Assembly (NCBI RefSeq): GCF_002994745.2
Contig: NC_037092.1
Span: forward strand, 67,493,823-67,557,822
Reading direction: 5' to 3'
Source of the DNA: Rosa chinensis
Taxonomy: Eukaryota; Streptophyta; Magnoliopsida; Rosales; Rosaceae
Length of the DNA: 64,000 nt
Shown: positions 1 through 12,100 of the stretch, piece by piece
Position numbering within the stretch: the first letter of the stretch is position 1
Layout of the letters: each line of letters opens with the position of its first letter
Position numbers and translations under genes: made by a program
The notes under the pieces: model-generated
The model's database searches: none
What the model was told of the DNA's origin: nothing
What the model saw: the letters and a program-made list of their open reading frames with translations, nothing else

Positions 1-117
1 AGGCAAGAGAAGAAGAAGAAGAAGAAGAAGAAGAGGAAGAGTGAGGTGTTAGAGAATGGTGAGATTGATGCCTTGGAGGAACAACAGGAGAAGAGAAAGA
101 AGAGGAGAAAAAGTTGA
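1..117 (+). CDS. C-terminal exon of a lysine-rich protein (partial)
   Basis: Frame 1 is open from the window edge to a TGA at 115-117 and encodes 38 residues. It starts with a run of eight lysines, continues with an acidic linker (SEVLENGEIDALEEQQ) and ends in a second basic cluster (EKRKKRRKS). Lysine-rich tails of this kind are common on nucleolar or ribosome-biogenesis proteins, but nothing here identifies the family. The protein begins left of the window, so start, length and intron structure are unknown. The DNA after the stop is T-rich and reads like a 3' UTR. The frame could be chance in purine-rich DNA, but the clean stop and mixed composition argue for a real terminal exon. Confidence 0.5.
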   Translation, partial: RQEKKKKKKKKRKSEVLENGEIDALEEQQEKRKKRRKS

Positions 118-1295
118 GAAGATAAACAGTTGTGTTAGTTTTGTTGTGTTTCAGTTTTGCGGAATTTGATGAAGATTTCAAAGGCCATCTTTGGCTCGGC
201 AGGTTCAGGGTAATTCTATGTAGGATAGATGCTCATCCCTATGTGATACAAAGGGGATGTGTTTCTTTGTTATATTATTGATTGCAATGGAAATTCTGCC
301 CAAGTTTTGATTCCTAATGTAACTGTTATTTAGTGTTTTTGCAATTTCTGCCAAATGTATCAATTGCAAAGTTATGGATGTGGCAATGAAATACTGGGCT
401 ACGAAGAAAAAAGGGACATGGAAGCATGGGAGGATGATTTTAATCAATGAAAAGAACTGTGTCTGGCTCACATTTCTACAAATTACGAGTTATAGTGCTT
501 CCTTAACCCAGTTCCTTATATTTGTTATTCTTTTCAATTTATGTTCTGTTGTCCTTTGCTAATGTTTGGATATATAATCCAAGATTGAATGGGTGGAGGC
601 CCTGTATTGTGCATATCTACTATGACATATTAGTGGGTGCTTTTTACTGCATGGGTTAGTGGCATTACAATAAAATAAAGTTGTAGAGATGCAGATGGTT
701 CAATACGTGTCAGTGTTTCCAAAGGCTGATACTCTTTGAAGTTTGAAGAGTTAGTGTTCACCTAAAGGCAATGGCACCCGCTTATGTGCTTCAGAGCTCT
801 ACAAGGTATGATACTTCATCGTTAACGCTTTGATTTTCATTTATTTAACCAAATTCGCTCCAACTTTGTTTGGCTGGAAGTCTACGGTGTTTGTCTGGTT
901 AGTCTACGGTGTTAGTTTTTGAATATTTCGTTTGGTTCGAATATTCCTGCTTTGTTTAAGGTGAAAGGTTTACCGGTATAAAGGGTCTGAGGTTTTTAAC
1001 CACCATTATTCTGTAACCTGAGCTGATGGGAGAAATCCTTTGTATGGTCTGATACTGACTGGCCTCCCTCAAAGGCTCGCTGAGGTGCACATTTGCAACC
1101 TTGTGAAATTCCTCATATGTGCCAGACAGTTTATAAATAAATCTATTAACAGTGTTAACTGCCAACTGTTTTCTGCATCATACCTGCTTTGCTTAGAATA
1201 TATGCCTATGTAAACAACAGAGCAACAACAATCCAATTAGAATATTGTTTTCAATAAAGTATTACAATAGCAACAAAAATGAAAAATAATATATT
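118..1295. other. Intergenic: 3' UTR-like and GH18 downstream DNA
   Basis: AT-rich sequence with no supported gene. The first few hundred bases probably hold the 3' UTR of the preceding gene. A 69-codon minus-strand frame at 956-1165 has fairly coding-like composition but matches nothing I recognise and has no clear splice context. Confidence 0.6.
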
Positions 1296-2258
1296 TTAGC
1301 TAACAAGAAAGCTTTGTGATTGCTTTTCATAGTGAAAATCAGCCTTCTTGGAGTCATCTGCGGACCAAATAAAAATGCCATGAAGTTTGCCCTGACTTCT
1401 AAGCCTAGCACAAGCCTTAAAGAACCCATTTTCAGGAGACAAACCCCCACTTTTATCTGTTCCAATGCTCACCACAATCTTGCCACCTTTGTAATTTGAG
1501 CTCTGGGTCTCAAAATGTTTCATAAACTGAGTTATTGTTGTGCCCTTATTGTAGGCATAAAACTGAAAGTTAACATAGTCAATGAGGTGCCCATACTTCT
1601 TCCACAATGCCAAGTAATATGGTTGCACAGAATCATTGTCATACGGTGCAATTGATGTGAAGGATACTACATTATTATGTTTAAGGTGGAATAATAGTTG
1701 CCCAATGCATTCAGCAAATGTATTGGGATCTGTCTCGAAGTGTTCATAGTCAATATCAATTCCATCCAACTTATATTTTTCAGTTATCTGAACTATTGAA
1801 GTGACAGCATTTCTGACCCAAGAATTGATTGATGTAGGACTGAAGTATGCATACTGTTTACCGGTTACGGTATCTCCTCCAAGACTCAGAGCAACTTTAG
1901 CATTTGGATGATTGGCCTTAATAGCAGAAACATGAGAAGGGCTGAGATTCTTTGTGTCCCAGAACACATTAAAGTTGCCATTGGTGGGTTTTGGATGGGA
2001 AGATGTTGTGAAGTTAAAGGTGCCATTGGCGGGGTTTGGATGGGAAGATGCTGTGTAGTCAATAGCAAAGGAGAGGATGAAGTGAAACTCGACTCCGGAA
2101 TCTATTGGTACATCTGAGAATGTGACACCAGTGTCCTCGGCTCCTATGTATTCCCTGAAGAGCTTCGAGTTTGTTGGGGCTGCTTGGGCTGATGACAGTA
2201 TTGTGAAGAACAATGTCATTTGAAGGAAGAGAACCAGTTGCAGCCTGGTTGAGTTCAT
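1296..2258 (-). CDS. GH18 chitinase-like protein, copy 1
   Basis: Intronless gene of 320 residues in the plant 'chitinase 2-like' branch of glycoside hydrolase family 18. Residues 1-27 are a hydrophobic secretion signal ending near AQA/A. The strand-3 SxGG motif is present as SLGG (about 125-128). The catalytic DxxDxDxE motif is DGIDIDYE (about 165-172) with the acid/base Glu at about 172, so hydrolysis of chitin-type beta-1,4-GlcNAc polymers is possible, although many plant relatives act as lectin-like or storage proteins. The first in-frame ATG (2256-2258) is chosen because it matches the paralogue at 7120-8034; three further upstream codons would need a TTG start. Relative to that paralogue there is a 15-residue internal duplication (about 71-85). 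The downstream neighbour on the same strand is a laccase, as for copy 2. Activity in vivo is not shown. Confidence 0.9.
   Translation of the reverse strand: MNSTRLQLVLFLQMTLFFTILSSAQAAPTNSKLFREYIGAEDTGVTFSDVPIDSGVEFHFILSFAIDYTASSHPNPANGTFNFTTSSHPKPTNGNFNVFWDTKNLSPSHVSAIKANHPNAKVALSLGGDTVTGKQYAYFSPTSINSWVRNAVTSIVQITEKYKLDGIDIDYEHFETDPNTFAECIGQLLFHLKHNNVVSFTSIAPYDNDSVQPYYLALWKKYGHLIDYVNFQFYAYNKGTTITQFMKHFETQSSNYKGGKIVVSIGTDKSGGLSPENGFFKACARLRSQGKLHGIFIWSADDSKKADFHYEKQSQSFLVS
1981..2060. repeat. 45-bp imperfect tandem duplication inside GH18 copy 1
   Basis: Two adjacent segments starting at 1981 and 2026 share a core reading TTTGGATGGGAAGATG on the plus strand. They encode [13 protein letters not shown] and [13 protein letters not shown] on the gene strand. 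GH18 copy 2 has only one such segment. The 45-bp step keeps the frame and adds 15 residues to a loop before the SLGG strand. Confidence 0.85.
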
Positions 2259-2328
2259 GGATATCAAAAGTAGGAATATTGGATTTCTGTACTTCTGGGA
2301 TGCAGCTGTACAAACTTGTGGGGGAGGC

Positions 2329-2334
2329 TTTATA
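2329..2334 (-). promoter_or_regulatory. TATA box of GH18 copy 1
   Basis: On the minus strand TATAAA sits inside TTGTATAAAGCC about 70 bp before the ATG. The same core occurs at a similar distance before GH18 copy 2. Confidence 0.6.
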
Positions 2335-3492
2335 CAAGTGAGGTACGGCTGGAATCTTTGTTATGTACAAGATATTTGTTTTGGAGCCGGTGTCTCTTCT
2401 TATTTGAAGCATCATGCTGTTCATTTGCAAACCAGATGCATTTGATTCCCCTTCCAGTATGTGACCAGGGTAATATGATTTCTGGGGCAGATGGCACCAA
2501 CTACTAGATGCATAATCCCTCATGTTTTGTATACTTTGATATTTAACTTTTGTAAATTTTGTCTGTAGATTGTTTTATTAACGACCTATATGGAATGACT
2601 CATTAGAAACTTTCGTTAGTCTTCGGTGTTTTATAATTATGTAAGGTACATATTCGTTACAGGCCTCTATGGCTCATGTTGATTATGCAAATTCCATTGA
2701 ACTACTGATCAATTTTGACTGGAAGCATCTGTTCATCTATCTGGTAGAACAACTTATAACGTGATTTTGTTTTGGTAACAATAGCACACATCAAGTCATT
2801 AACACATGCTGTCATAAAAAAGAGTCATTAATACATGCGTTTCTTTTTTGGACAAGACAGAAGTGAGAGAGAAGGAGAAGGAGACGGACAAGGAAAAGGT
2901 TGTAGTTTTTGGCCTCGTTTCTATTGGTAGATTAAATTCACTTTACCAATTGGAACCACGATCGTTGCTGTATGATCTCTAAAGTACTCTTTTGTATGCA
3001 CTAATGTACACCTTTGATGCCGTCCTTTGATGCAAAACATTTTATTGATAGTTTTGTCATTCCTTGTTTTATACTTTTCTAAGTTCGGAGGAAAAACAAG
3101 AATCGATGTTGACAGGGTTTACTGTTTAGGAGACCTCATGTGCGGCAATGGCAGAAAGCAGAGAGATATTTAATTTAACATCACTGAATGGTTTCCTTGT
3201 TGGACTAGAAAATTTGGACTTTGTACAGCTGCTAGTCGAACCATTAACGATAAAGAAATTACTTTCTTGGCAAGAAGTGAAAAGAACGGCAATAATCTGA
3301 TTGTCACATTATTGTTGTGAGGCCTCTTACAACAAGAATTTAAAAATGGATCTTGGTTTGCGTAGTCAACATGATAGAAAATTGAAACATCAATTATGCC
3401 AAAGAATAAAACCAATGGGTTACAAAATTCTTGGGGGAAAGGTTGTGTTCAGACTCGGAGGTAAAATATAGAAGCCAGTAGTTAAACATCTA
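2335..3492. other. Intergenic between GH18 copy 1 and laccase 1
   Basis: Contains the GH18 upstream region; the part at about 2380-2520 is clearly homologous to 8180-8320 before copy 2. It also holds the laccase 1 downstream flank (about 3180-3490), which is homologous to DNA downstream of laccases 2 and 3. No gene seen. Confidence 0.6.
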
Positions 3493-6211
3493 TCAACATT
3501 TGGGCAGATCCAGTGGCGGAGGAAGCAACTTTTGATTGGAAAGCTTTCCATCTAAGACTACCCAAGCCATCTTCAGGCCCCAGCTAGTATGGATCTCAAG
3601 GTGGCAATGCATGAACCATACACCTGATTCAATGGAGATTAAATTAATTAGCAACAGTTCATACAGAATTAATGTTAGACCTTTCATGGATATAAGACAT
3701 TATGTTATCCGACCATTTATGTCAATCCATGCACTAAAACAAGAGCATAGTTAATCGATTATTTAGATCGAGGGTAAAAAATGTAACACAATAATAGATT
3801 GTTTGGTTGTCTCACCCGGGTTATCTGCTAGAAACCGAATAGCAACCCACCCGCCGGAGGGCACACCCACGGTGTTTCTCTCAACAGGGTCAATCAGATT
3901 GAACTTCCTAGGGTCCTTATTTTGGTCGAAGTTGCCAAAACCTTGACCAACAACAAAGAAATTAAAGCCATGAAGATGAAGGGGATGACTTTCAGCACCG
4001 AGAATACTAGTGTCCTGCAACACCAACTCCACACTAGTGTTAAAGGGAAGCACCATTAGCTTAGTACCATTGCCCACATTAGTATTGTTCAGCTGGGCTC
4101 CAGTGTAATTAAATGGAATTAAAGGACTGATTGGAAAATTAAGGGAATAAACCCCATTGGATTGGCCAAAGAAGTGTGATTGGAGTAGGGCAGTGTTTGG
4201 CATAGTGAAAGAAATGTTGTTGATTGAAGCAGCAAACATGGTTCCATTGGGTCCTCGGCAAGTCTGGTTGTTGTGATTCTGTTGGCTACATGGGTTGGTT
4301 CCAAGCCCTATGGTGAAGAACAAATGCTTGTCAACTTTCTGTGGAACATTAGCAGGGAACTGGGGAGTGTTCAAGCTACGGAGATTATTGGAGAATTTTG
4401 TTGCAAATGTTGTGTCATTTAGAACTGGGAGAATTGGTTTGTGGAGTGGAAGTTTGTTCATTGGGAGGGTTGAATGAAGTGTAGTCGTTTCGTATTCTAA
4501 AATGCCAGCAAGAGTGGAGTTATCAAAGGTGCCTAGACCAGTCACGTATGGCCTTGCAGTCATGAAAAATGTGGCGTTTGGGTAGTTAGGTTTTGTTTTG
4601 AGAAGAACATTTGTGGTTTGTCCCGGGGCAATGAGAATGGTGTTGGTCTCGAAGGGTTTGACGTAAACTGCATCAGTTTCCACCACTTTGAGGGTGTGGT
4701 TTGCAATGCTGAAGAAGAGCTCGTCGTTCAGCGCTGCATTGATTAGGCGCAGAAGGTATGTCTTCCCAGCTTGAACCTTTAGCTTGAAAGTATCTGCATA
4801 AATACCCATATAGCCAAAATTATCAAATATATCTTATTCGGAATAAATACATTTACTAATTTTTTTTTACCAAGTTTTGTTGATCAAATGATGTGATAAC
4901 AATGTTTTATTTTTACATGTCCACTTTACAGCTCATTTAGTTTCAATAAAATACATCATCTGATAAACAATTTTGGTATAGAAATTTAGGAGTCTAGCAT
5001 TTTTCATATAGCTTATAAACACGTTTTATGAAACATTTATACCTTTAGCAGAGCAGTTATACAATGGCCCTGGGAGTCCATTGATGGTGTAAGCATCAGA
5101 AACATTTGGTCCTCCCCCAGTTTGCAAGGTCTGGTTTATGACTGCTTCAGGATCTGCATTCCACCATTCTCCTGTAGTTTTAAGCATTGTAACAAGTTTT
5201 ATTAATTAGCTATATATAAGACAGTCAAAAAAAAAAAAAAAAGATGGATATATGACATAAAAAGTTAAAAACATTGCTGGGCTCGTTACATGTATGAAGT
5301 CATTGACTCATTCTTAATACCAGGAACTCAAACCCCTAATGATTCTTTGCAGGTAAGCACTCGCTCATTTCTCATGTGTGTAGTTAATTACTTACCAAAG
5401 ATGATGGGAACTTCCTTATAGGGTTTGGTGAATGGATAAGGAACACCACGCTCCGGAAGAATGATAAGGGGGCCATAGATGGTTGATCGTAGCCATGAAA
5501 TGTGAGCATGCCACCAAAGAGTGCCCCTCTGGCCTACAATGGTGAAGTTGTACACATAGCTGTTGCCGGTTTGTATTGGGCATTGGGTAATGTATGCTGG
5601 ACCATCAGCCCACCCAGTTCGAAGCTGTCGAATTCCATGCCTGGCGATTGATTATATTGAAGGGATTAGTTAACTGAGTTTATAATTTATATGTTAGATT
5701 TTAGATGCATGTGTGATTTTATAATTTACACGTGAATACTATGTATGAATCTCATATGTGGGATGGAGGGCGGTTAAGAAAGTTGACGCAAGAGTTTTCT
5801 TATTAGTATAGGTGATCATTCATTACCAATGGATGGAAATGTTGCTTCGGACATGGTTAACAACTTTAATGAGGAGGCGATCACCCTCCCTAGCAACAAT
5901 TCGAGGCCCAGGAAATTGACCGTTTATGGTTACAATGCTTTTCGTATGGCACAGCCTTGTCACATTTTGCAGTTGTACCTATGAAGTCATTCAAAATGTT
6001 AAAAGAATACAATAGTGAATGAGAAGTGCATACGGAAGAGATACATATGTGATAGAATACATATACATGTAGAAATATCAGAGATATGCAATGCACATAC
6101 ATCAAATTTGTAGTGCCTTGTTATGCTTGCAGGAGCTAGCTGAGGAATGAGACCCAATGTGATGAAAGAGAGAACAAAGAGCCTATTAAACGAAAAAAGA
6201 GCGACACCCAT
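3493..6211 (-). CDS. Laccase 1 (six exons, 581 aa)
   Basis: Multicopper oxidase that oxidises phenolics with O2 in the apoplast. Exons in gene order: 6211-6101, 5978-5827, 5640-5396, 5171-5043, 4793-3816, 3623-3493, all with GT..AG borders and a continuous frame. Residues 1-29 form a signal peptide (starting [12 protein letters not shown]). Copper ligands are intact: HWH in the exon 2/3 junction (about 87-89), HAH (132-134), HPLHLH (482-487) and HCHLEIH (544-550). The mature N-terminus reads SITRHYKFD and the end is [10 protein letters not shown], as in plant laccases; length is normal for the family. GH18 copies lie on both sides. Exon 5 nearest exon 4 is almost identical to that of laccase 2, whereas the other half is clearly diverged. 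A miR397-type site region (4724-4744) has about six mismatches. I do not assign an Arabidopsis clade. Confidence 0.95.
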
Positions 6212-6313
6212 TTTACTCTCTCCCTTTGTTCTTCTTGCAGAAAAGTGAGAGATATGAGCTATGATGCTGCTCCAGTGCAAGTGTGTGTTGAAAAGGATTT
6301 TGGGTTGTACGTG

Positions 6314-6321
6314 TTTATATA
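6314..6321 (-). promoter_or_regulatory. TATA box of laccase 1
   Basis: TATATAAA on the minus strand about 105 bp before the ATG. Laccases 2 and 3 have the same motif at 104 and 94 bp. Confidence 0.65.
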
Positions 6322-6670
6322 GGCTAAGGCTAGGGGTGAGGAAAGAGCAAGTTTGGTCGATTAGGTAGTCATAGAAGTTTGAAGTAGCTAATAGAGGAAA
6401 AACATACTGTAGAAGCTAGAAGATAGAGCAATTCAATGAGCTATTTTATTAATCAAGATGCACTTGTTTGAACAACTCTAGAGTGGTGTCGAAGACAATC
6501 AATTTCTGATGACCTCCCGGCCTTTCCTTTCAAGTCCAACCTCTGCCAAGTATTTCCACGTCTCCATGTACCGAACTCTAATGGAGATGATGATTTTGAC
6601 TTGCATATTTCCAGGCTTTATTAGCAACATGCCAACAACTATCTGCATGGTGTCAAGCTCATAGAGAAGG

Positions 6671-6734
6671 AATTATGTGAAGCATTTTATCGGGACCAGG
6701 GCTTGTCCCTGTCAGCAGTGTTGGTGCAACAAGC
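6671..6734. promoter_or_regulatory. Conserved block upstream of laccase 1
   Basis: About 60 bp including GGACCAGGGCTTGTCCCTGT and CAGCAGTGTTGGTGCAACAA. It recurs upstream of laccase 2 (21305-21366) and laccase 3 (53981-54042). It lies about 0.5 kb before the ATG and contains a CAGGG..CCCTG inverted repeat. A regulatory role is inferred from conservation among paralogues; recent duplication alone could explain part of it. Confidence 0.45.
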
Positions 6735-7119
6735 CATAGCTTTGAAACCTCATTAAATTTCAGTACGTTCCCTACATCGTCTGCCTCCGATGAGCTAATA
6801 TCGCCTAATCCCTTATTCTAAAAAAAAAAAAAAAAGGGTCAAATTTCAGTACGTTCTAGAGAGAACGTTCGAAGAGATTGTATATAAGGCTATTCCATTA
6901 ATAGAATTTTGGTTTTTGTGTGCACATTTTAAGAGATTACATGTGAGACTTATTATATTTTTCAATCTAAGGCCTGCAATTAATCTAACTGTTCAAGTTT
7001 TAAATCTCTACACGTAGGTCATATTTGCTAAAAAGTTGAGCCGATCGAGTTGGAAATCAGAATTTCAAATTTGGAATAAAATAACAAATACATACGAAAC
7101 CAAAATAAAATAAAAACAT
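6735..7119. other. Intergenic between laccase 1 promoter and GH18 copy 2
   Basis: AT-rich with an A-run near 6820. It holds the 3' flank of GH18 copy 2. No gene seen. Confidence 0.6.
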
Positions 7120-8034
7120 TTAGGTAGCAAGAAGGCTTTGTGATTGCTTCTCATAACGAAAGTGAGCCTTCTTGGAGTCGTCTGCAGACCAAATAAAAAT
7201 GCCATGAAGCTTGCCCTGATTTTTAAGCCTAGCACAAGCCTCAAAGAACCCATTTTCAGGAGACAAACCCCCACTGTTGTCCGTTCCAAAGCTCACTAGA
7301 ACCTTGCCACCTTTGTAATTTGAGCTCTGAGTCCCAAAATATTTCATGAACTGAGTAATAGATGTGCCCTTCTCATAGGCATAGAACTGAAAGTTAACAT
7401 AGTCAATGAGATTCCCATACTTCCTCCACAATGCCAAGTAATATGGTTGCACAGAATCATCGTCATATGGTGCTATTGATGTGAAGGACACAACCTTATT
7501 TTGTTTAAGGTAGAAGAATAGTCGCCCAATGCATTCAGCAAACGTGTTGGGATCCGTGTTGAAGTGTTCATAGTCTATATCGATTCCATCCAACTTGTAT
7601 TCTTTCGTTATCTGAACTATCGAAGCGATAGCATTTCTGACCCAAGAATTGATTGATGTAGGAGTGAAGTTAGCAGGTTTACCAGCTACGGTATCTCCTC
7701 CAAGACTCAGAGCTACTTTAACATTTCGATGACTGGCCTTAATGGCGGAAACATGAGAAGGGCTGAGATTCTCTGTGTCCCAGAACACATTGAAGTTGCC
7801 ATTGGTGGGTTTAGGACGGGAAGATGTTGTGTAGTCAATAGCAAAGGAAAGGATGAAGTGAAACTCGACTCGGGAATCAATTGGTACATCAGAGAATGTG
7901 ACACCGACGCCCTCGGCTCCTATGTATTCCCTGAAGAGCTTCGAGTTTGCTGGGGCTGCTTCGGCTATTGACATTGTTGTGAAGAACAATGTCATTTGGA
8001 GGAAAAGAAACAATTGCAGCCTAGTTGAGTTCAT
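7120..8034 (-). CDS. GH18 chitinase-like protein, copy 2
   Basis: Intronless gene of 304 residues, close paralogue of the 1296-2258 gene. A signal peptide (about residues 1-27, ending AEAA) is followed by a complete GH18 fold with SLGG and DGIDIDYE, including the catalytic Glu. It lacks the 15-residue duplication of copy 1, so this is the likely ancestral length. The start is the only ATG that keeps the signal peptide, with TATAAA about 85 bp upstream. It lies between laccases 1 and 2, all on the minus strand, forming the second [GH18 + laccase] module. Chitin hydrolysis is the family activity; a lectin-like or storage role is also known for plant class III-related GH18 proteins, and the sequence alone does not decide. 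Confidence 0.92.
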   Translation of the reverse strand: MNSTRLQLFLFLQMTLFFTTMSIAEAAPANSKLFREYIGAEGVGVTFSDVPIDSRVEFHFILSFAIDYTTSSRPKPTNGNFNVFWDTENLSPSHVSAIKASHRNVKVALSLGGDTVAGKPANFTPTSINSWVRNAIASIVQITKEYKLDGIDIDYEHFNTDPNTFAECIGRLFFYLKQNKVVSFTSIAPYDDDSVQPYYLALWRKYGNLIDYVNFQFYAYEKGTSITQFMKYFGTQSSNYKGGKVLVSFGTDNSGGLSPENGFFEACARLKNQGKLHGIFIWSADDSKKAHFRYEKQSQSLLAT

Positions 8035-8114
8035 GGCTATTCAAAGTAGAACTTACTATTGGATTTCTGTCTGTACTTCTGAGATGCAGCTAGCTTTGCA
8101 AACTTGAGGGAGGC

Positions 8115-8120
8115 TTTATA
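8115..8120 (-). promoter_or_regulatory. TATA box of GH18 copy 2
   Basis: TATAAA in the same TTGTATAAAGCC context as copy 1, about 85 bp upstream of the ATG. Confidence 0.6.
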
Positions 8121-9180
8121 CAAATAAGGAAGGGTTGGAATATTATTGATTATTATTTACAAGCTAGGCTTTTGTTTTGGAGCTGGTGTCCCTTGCTTTT
8201 TGAAGCATCATGTTGTACATTTGCAAACCAGATTCATATGATTCCCCGTCCGGCATGTGACCAAGAGGAATCTATTTTCTTCACAGATGGCACCAACCAC
8301 TAGATGCATAATCCATTATTTTTGTATACTTAGGAAATGCAACTGGTATCATTTTTTTTTCCTTATTCAAGAGGCTTTAGATTGTTTTATTGAGGGAATA
8401 TATTCATTGAATGTCGCATTCGAGCCGTACGTAGTCTTTGGATGTTTATAATTATTTACAGTACATATTCGTTATTCAGAAATTGATTAGGTATATTGCA
8501 TTGAAGTACTATCTATTTGACTCGAATATGCATGTCTACTACTGATCAATTATTTGAGGGCTCCACTGATCGGAAGCACTTGCTCAGCTCTCTAGTAGAA
8601 CGACTTATTCTTGATTCTCTATTTGGTTGTATCAGTAGGTATGCATAAAATAATCTTCTTCACTCTTTTTATCTAAAAACAATGAAGGAAGAAGCAAAAG
8701 GGGAAGGAGAAGCTCGAACTTTTGCCTCGAATGTCTTTTTATGATCCAACACTGTTACATTTTCCCCTATAGTAATTAAAACTGGAACCTTGATGCTGTC
8801 CTCTGATGCAAAAGATAGTTTTGTTATTCATTCTTTTATAATTAAGTTCCCTTGGAAATTAAGAAGAATCGCACAGAGATGCTTTATCTTTGTGCTCTAG
8901 GTAGTTTTGTACTTTTGTTGGACTAGAAAATTTGGACGGATGCACAGATAAGCCAATCATTTTTGTTGAGGCCTCTTAAATCAAGAAATTTAAATGTTAC
9001 TGACAGATATTATAGTCTCAATCATTTTACTTATTTCGCTCAAAAAATGGCTGCATAAACAAAATGATAGAAAACTGAAACATGTTATGCCACAAAATAA
9101 AACCAATGGGTTACAAAATTCTTGGGACAGCCAGACAGGTTAAATAAAGAATTGAGTAGTTAAACACATCGATCGATCTA
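8121..9180. other. Intergenic between GH18 copy 2 and laccase 2
   Basis: Contains the GH18 upstream region, homologous to the copy 1 promoter, and the laccase 2 downstream flank. Near 8985 it keeps the uninterrupted version of the site that carries a retroposon beside laccase 3. No gene seen. Confidence 0.6.
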
Positions 9181-12100
9181 TTAACATTTGGGAAGATCCA
9201 ATGGTGGAGGAAGCAACTTTTGATTGGGAAACTTTCCATCTAAGACCACCCAAGCCATCTTCAAACCCCAGCTGGTATGGATCTCCAAGTGACAATGCAT
9301 GAACCAAACACCTAATTCAATTGAGATCGAAGTAATTAGCAACACAATGTAATATATAAAGTATAATGTTAATCCTTTCGTGCATGGATCCAAGACTAGA
9401 CCTGTAAATAGGCCGGATTGGAGCGGATCGAACTAAATTCACATTTATTAAAATTTCAACCCGACCCGCTCCATTAACCCGGCGGATTGTTGATAGCTCA
9501 ATCCAAATCCTTATCTGCCTCATTAACGGATACCCGATCTGCTAATCCCATCCGTTTATAATTACAAGTATTTTTAAATTTTAAATAGTTTTATTAAATT
9601 TTATCATGATACCTCATAAAAGTGTAAAACTAAACATTAACAAAATATTAAAACAACATGAAGAGCATCACTAAAAGTTGAATTACATTATCAAAATATT
9701 CCTAAAAATGGAGTGAAGTTGCTCGAACCTTAGTGAGAGGCTCCGAAGGCAATAACTAAGGTAACCAAAATACTAAATTTCCAAAGTATTCTTAAAATTT
9801 AATATCTTTGAAAAATAATAATATTTTATTATATGAAAATGAACTGGATCATTAACGGATTGGATCAATCTAAATCCGTGTTTGATCCGTTAAATATACT
9901 GATTAACCAATCTGCATCATTAACGGATCAACTGATCAAATTTTTAATCAAAATCCGTACAAAAATCACTGATCCGGAGTAAAATCCGGTCTATTTACAG
10001 GTCGTGCATGTTATATATCCAACCTTCAAACTAAAACAAGAATCTAGTTAATCATATCTATATTGACGATGTGAAAAACATAACACTTTTAGATTGTTTC
10101 GTTGACTAACCTGGGTTGTCTGCTAGAAACCGAATAGCAACCCAACCACCGGATGGCACACCCACGGTGTTTCTCCCAACGGGGTCGATGAGATTGAACT
10201 TCTTAGGGTCCTTATCTTGGTCGAAGTTCCCAAACCCTTGACCAACAACAAAGAAATTGAATCCATGAAGATGAAGAGGATGACTTTCAGCACCAAGAAT
10301 ACTAGTGTCCTGCAACACCAACTCCACGCTAGTATTAAAGGGAAGCACCATTAGCTTTGTACCGTTGCCCACATTAGTATTGTTCAGCTGAGCCCCAGTG
10401 TAATTGAATGGAGTTACAGGACTGATTGGAAAGTCAGGCGAATAGACCCCCTTAGATTGGCCAGAGAAGTGGGATTGGAGTAAGGCAGTGTTTGGCATAG
10501 CAAAAGAAACATTATTGATTGAAGCAGCAAACATCGTTCCATTTGGTCCCTGGCAAGTCTGGTTGTTGTGATTCTGTTGGCTGCATGGGTTGGTTCCAAG
10601 CCCTATCGTGAAGAACAAACGCTTGTCAACTTTCTGTGGAACATTAGCTGGGAACTGGGGAGTGTTCAAGCTACGGAGTTTATTGGAGAATTTTGTTGCA
10701 AATGTTGTGTCATTTAGAACTGGGAGAATTGGTTTGTGGAGTGGAAGTTTGTTCATTGGGAGAGTTGAATGAAGTGTAGTCGTTTCGTATTCTAAAATGC
10801 CAGCAAGAGTGGAGTTATCAAAGGTGCCTAGACCAGTCACGTATGGCCTTGCAGTCATGAAAAATGTGGCGTTTGGGTAGTTAGGTTTTGTTTTGAGAAG
10901 AACATTTGTGGTTTGTCCCGGGGCAATGAGAATGGTGTTGGTCTCGAAGGGTTTGACGTAAACTGCATCAGTTTCCACCACTTTGAGGGTGTGGTTTGCA
11001 ATGCTGAAGAAGAGCTCGTCGTTCAGTGCTGCATTGATTAGGCGCAGAAGGTATGTCTTCCCAGCTTGAACCTTTAGCTTGAAAGTATCTGCATATATAA
11101 ATACCCATATAGCCAAAATTATCAACATATCTTATTATGAATCAAATACATTTACTGAATTTTTTTTACCGTCGACTTTTGTTTATCAAATGATGCGATT
11201 GTTTGATAATGTACAAATTTAGTTTTTATTTTTTATTATTGAACCTAGATCTAAAAATTGATGAGCATAATTTTCTTGCTTATAACAAGTGAAACTTTAA
11301 CAAAATAAGTAATGTTCACTTTCTCTGTAACTGAGCAAGGTAATGATGCTCAGTCCACCGTACCCTAGGATATCCAACGATGAAAAAAATTATTTTTAGG
11401 TTTGAGTTGTTTTATATTCTATTATTAGATCTAGATTCAAAGATAATTGAACATAATTTCCTTACTCAGTTACTGAATAGGCCGGTGAACACAACTTTTA
11501 ACAAAATACATCATATGATAATAGGCAAATTCGGTACGTAAAGAAAATATTAGGAGTCCAGCATTTTTCATGAACTTTATAAGCTTTTCTGAAATTTTCA
11601 TACCTTTGGAAGAGCAGTTGTACAATGGCCCTGGGAGTCCGTTGATTGTGTAAGCATCAGAAACATTTGGTCCTCCACCGGTTTGCAGGGCTTGGTTTAT
11701 GACTGCTTCAGGATCTGCATTCCACCATTCTCCTGTAGTTTTAAGCATTAATCGCATGCAAGTTTGTTATTAGTACGTAGTACAGAACGATAGTGAAAAA
11801 AACTTGAATGATAGGTTACTTGGCTTATGCAATCATTTACTCCTACTACCAGGAACTTAAACTCCTAATACAATTATTGGCAACTAATATGGAAGCATGA
11901 GTCTTTGCAGTGAAGGAGTTGCTCGATCGATCATTTCTCATTGTTTAATTGGCTTGTTCGTAGTTAATTACTTACCAAAGATGATGGGAACTTCCTTGTA
12001 GGGTTTGGTAAATGGATAAGGAACACCACGCTTGGGAAGAATGATTAGGGGACCATAGATGGTTGATCTTAGCCATGAAATGTGAGCATGCCACCAAAGA

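Noticed and set aside
956..1165. 69-codon minus-strand ORF
   Set aside because: Composition looks mildly coding but there is no recognised domain, splice context or paralogue in the window.
2259..2267. Three extra N-terminal codons for GH18 copy 1
   Set aside because: They need a TTG start; the ATG at 2256-2258 matches copy 2.
9379..10010. CGTGCATG as an 8-bp TSD of the laccase 2 intron element
   Set aside because: The left copy is about a dozen bases away from the TIR, so it is not adjacent to the terminus.
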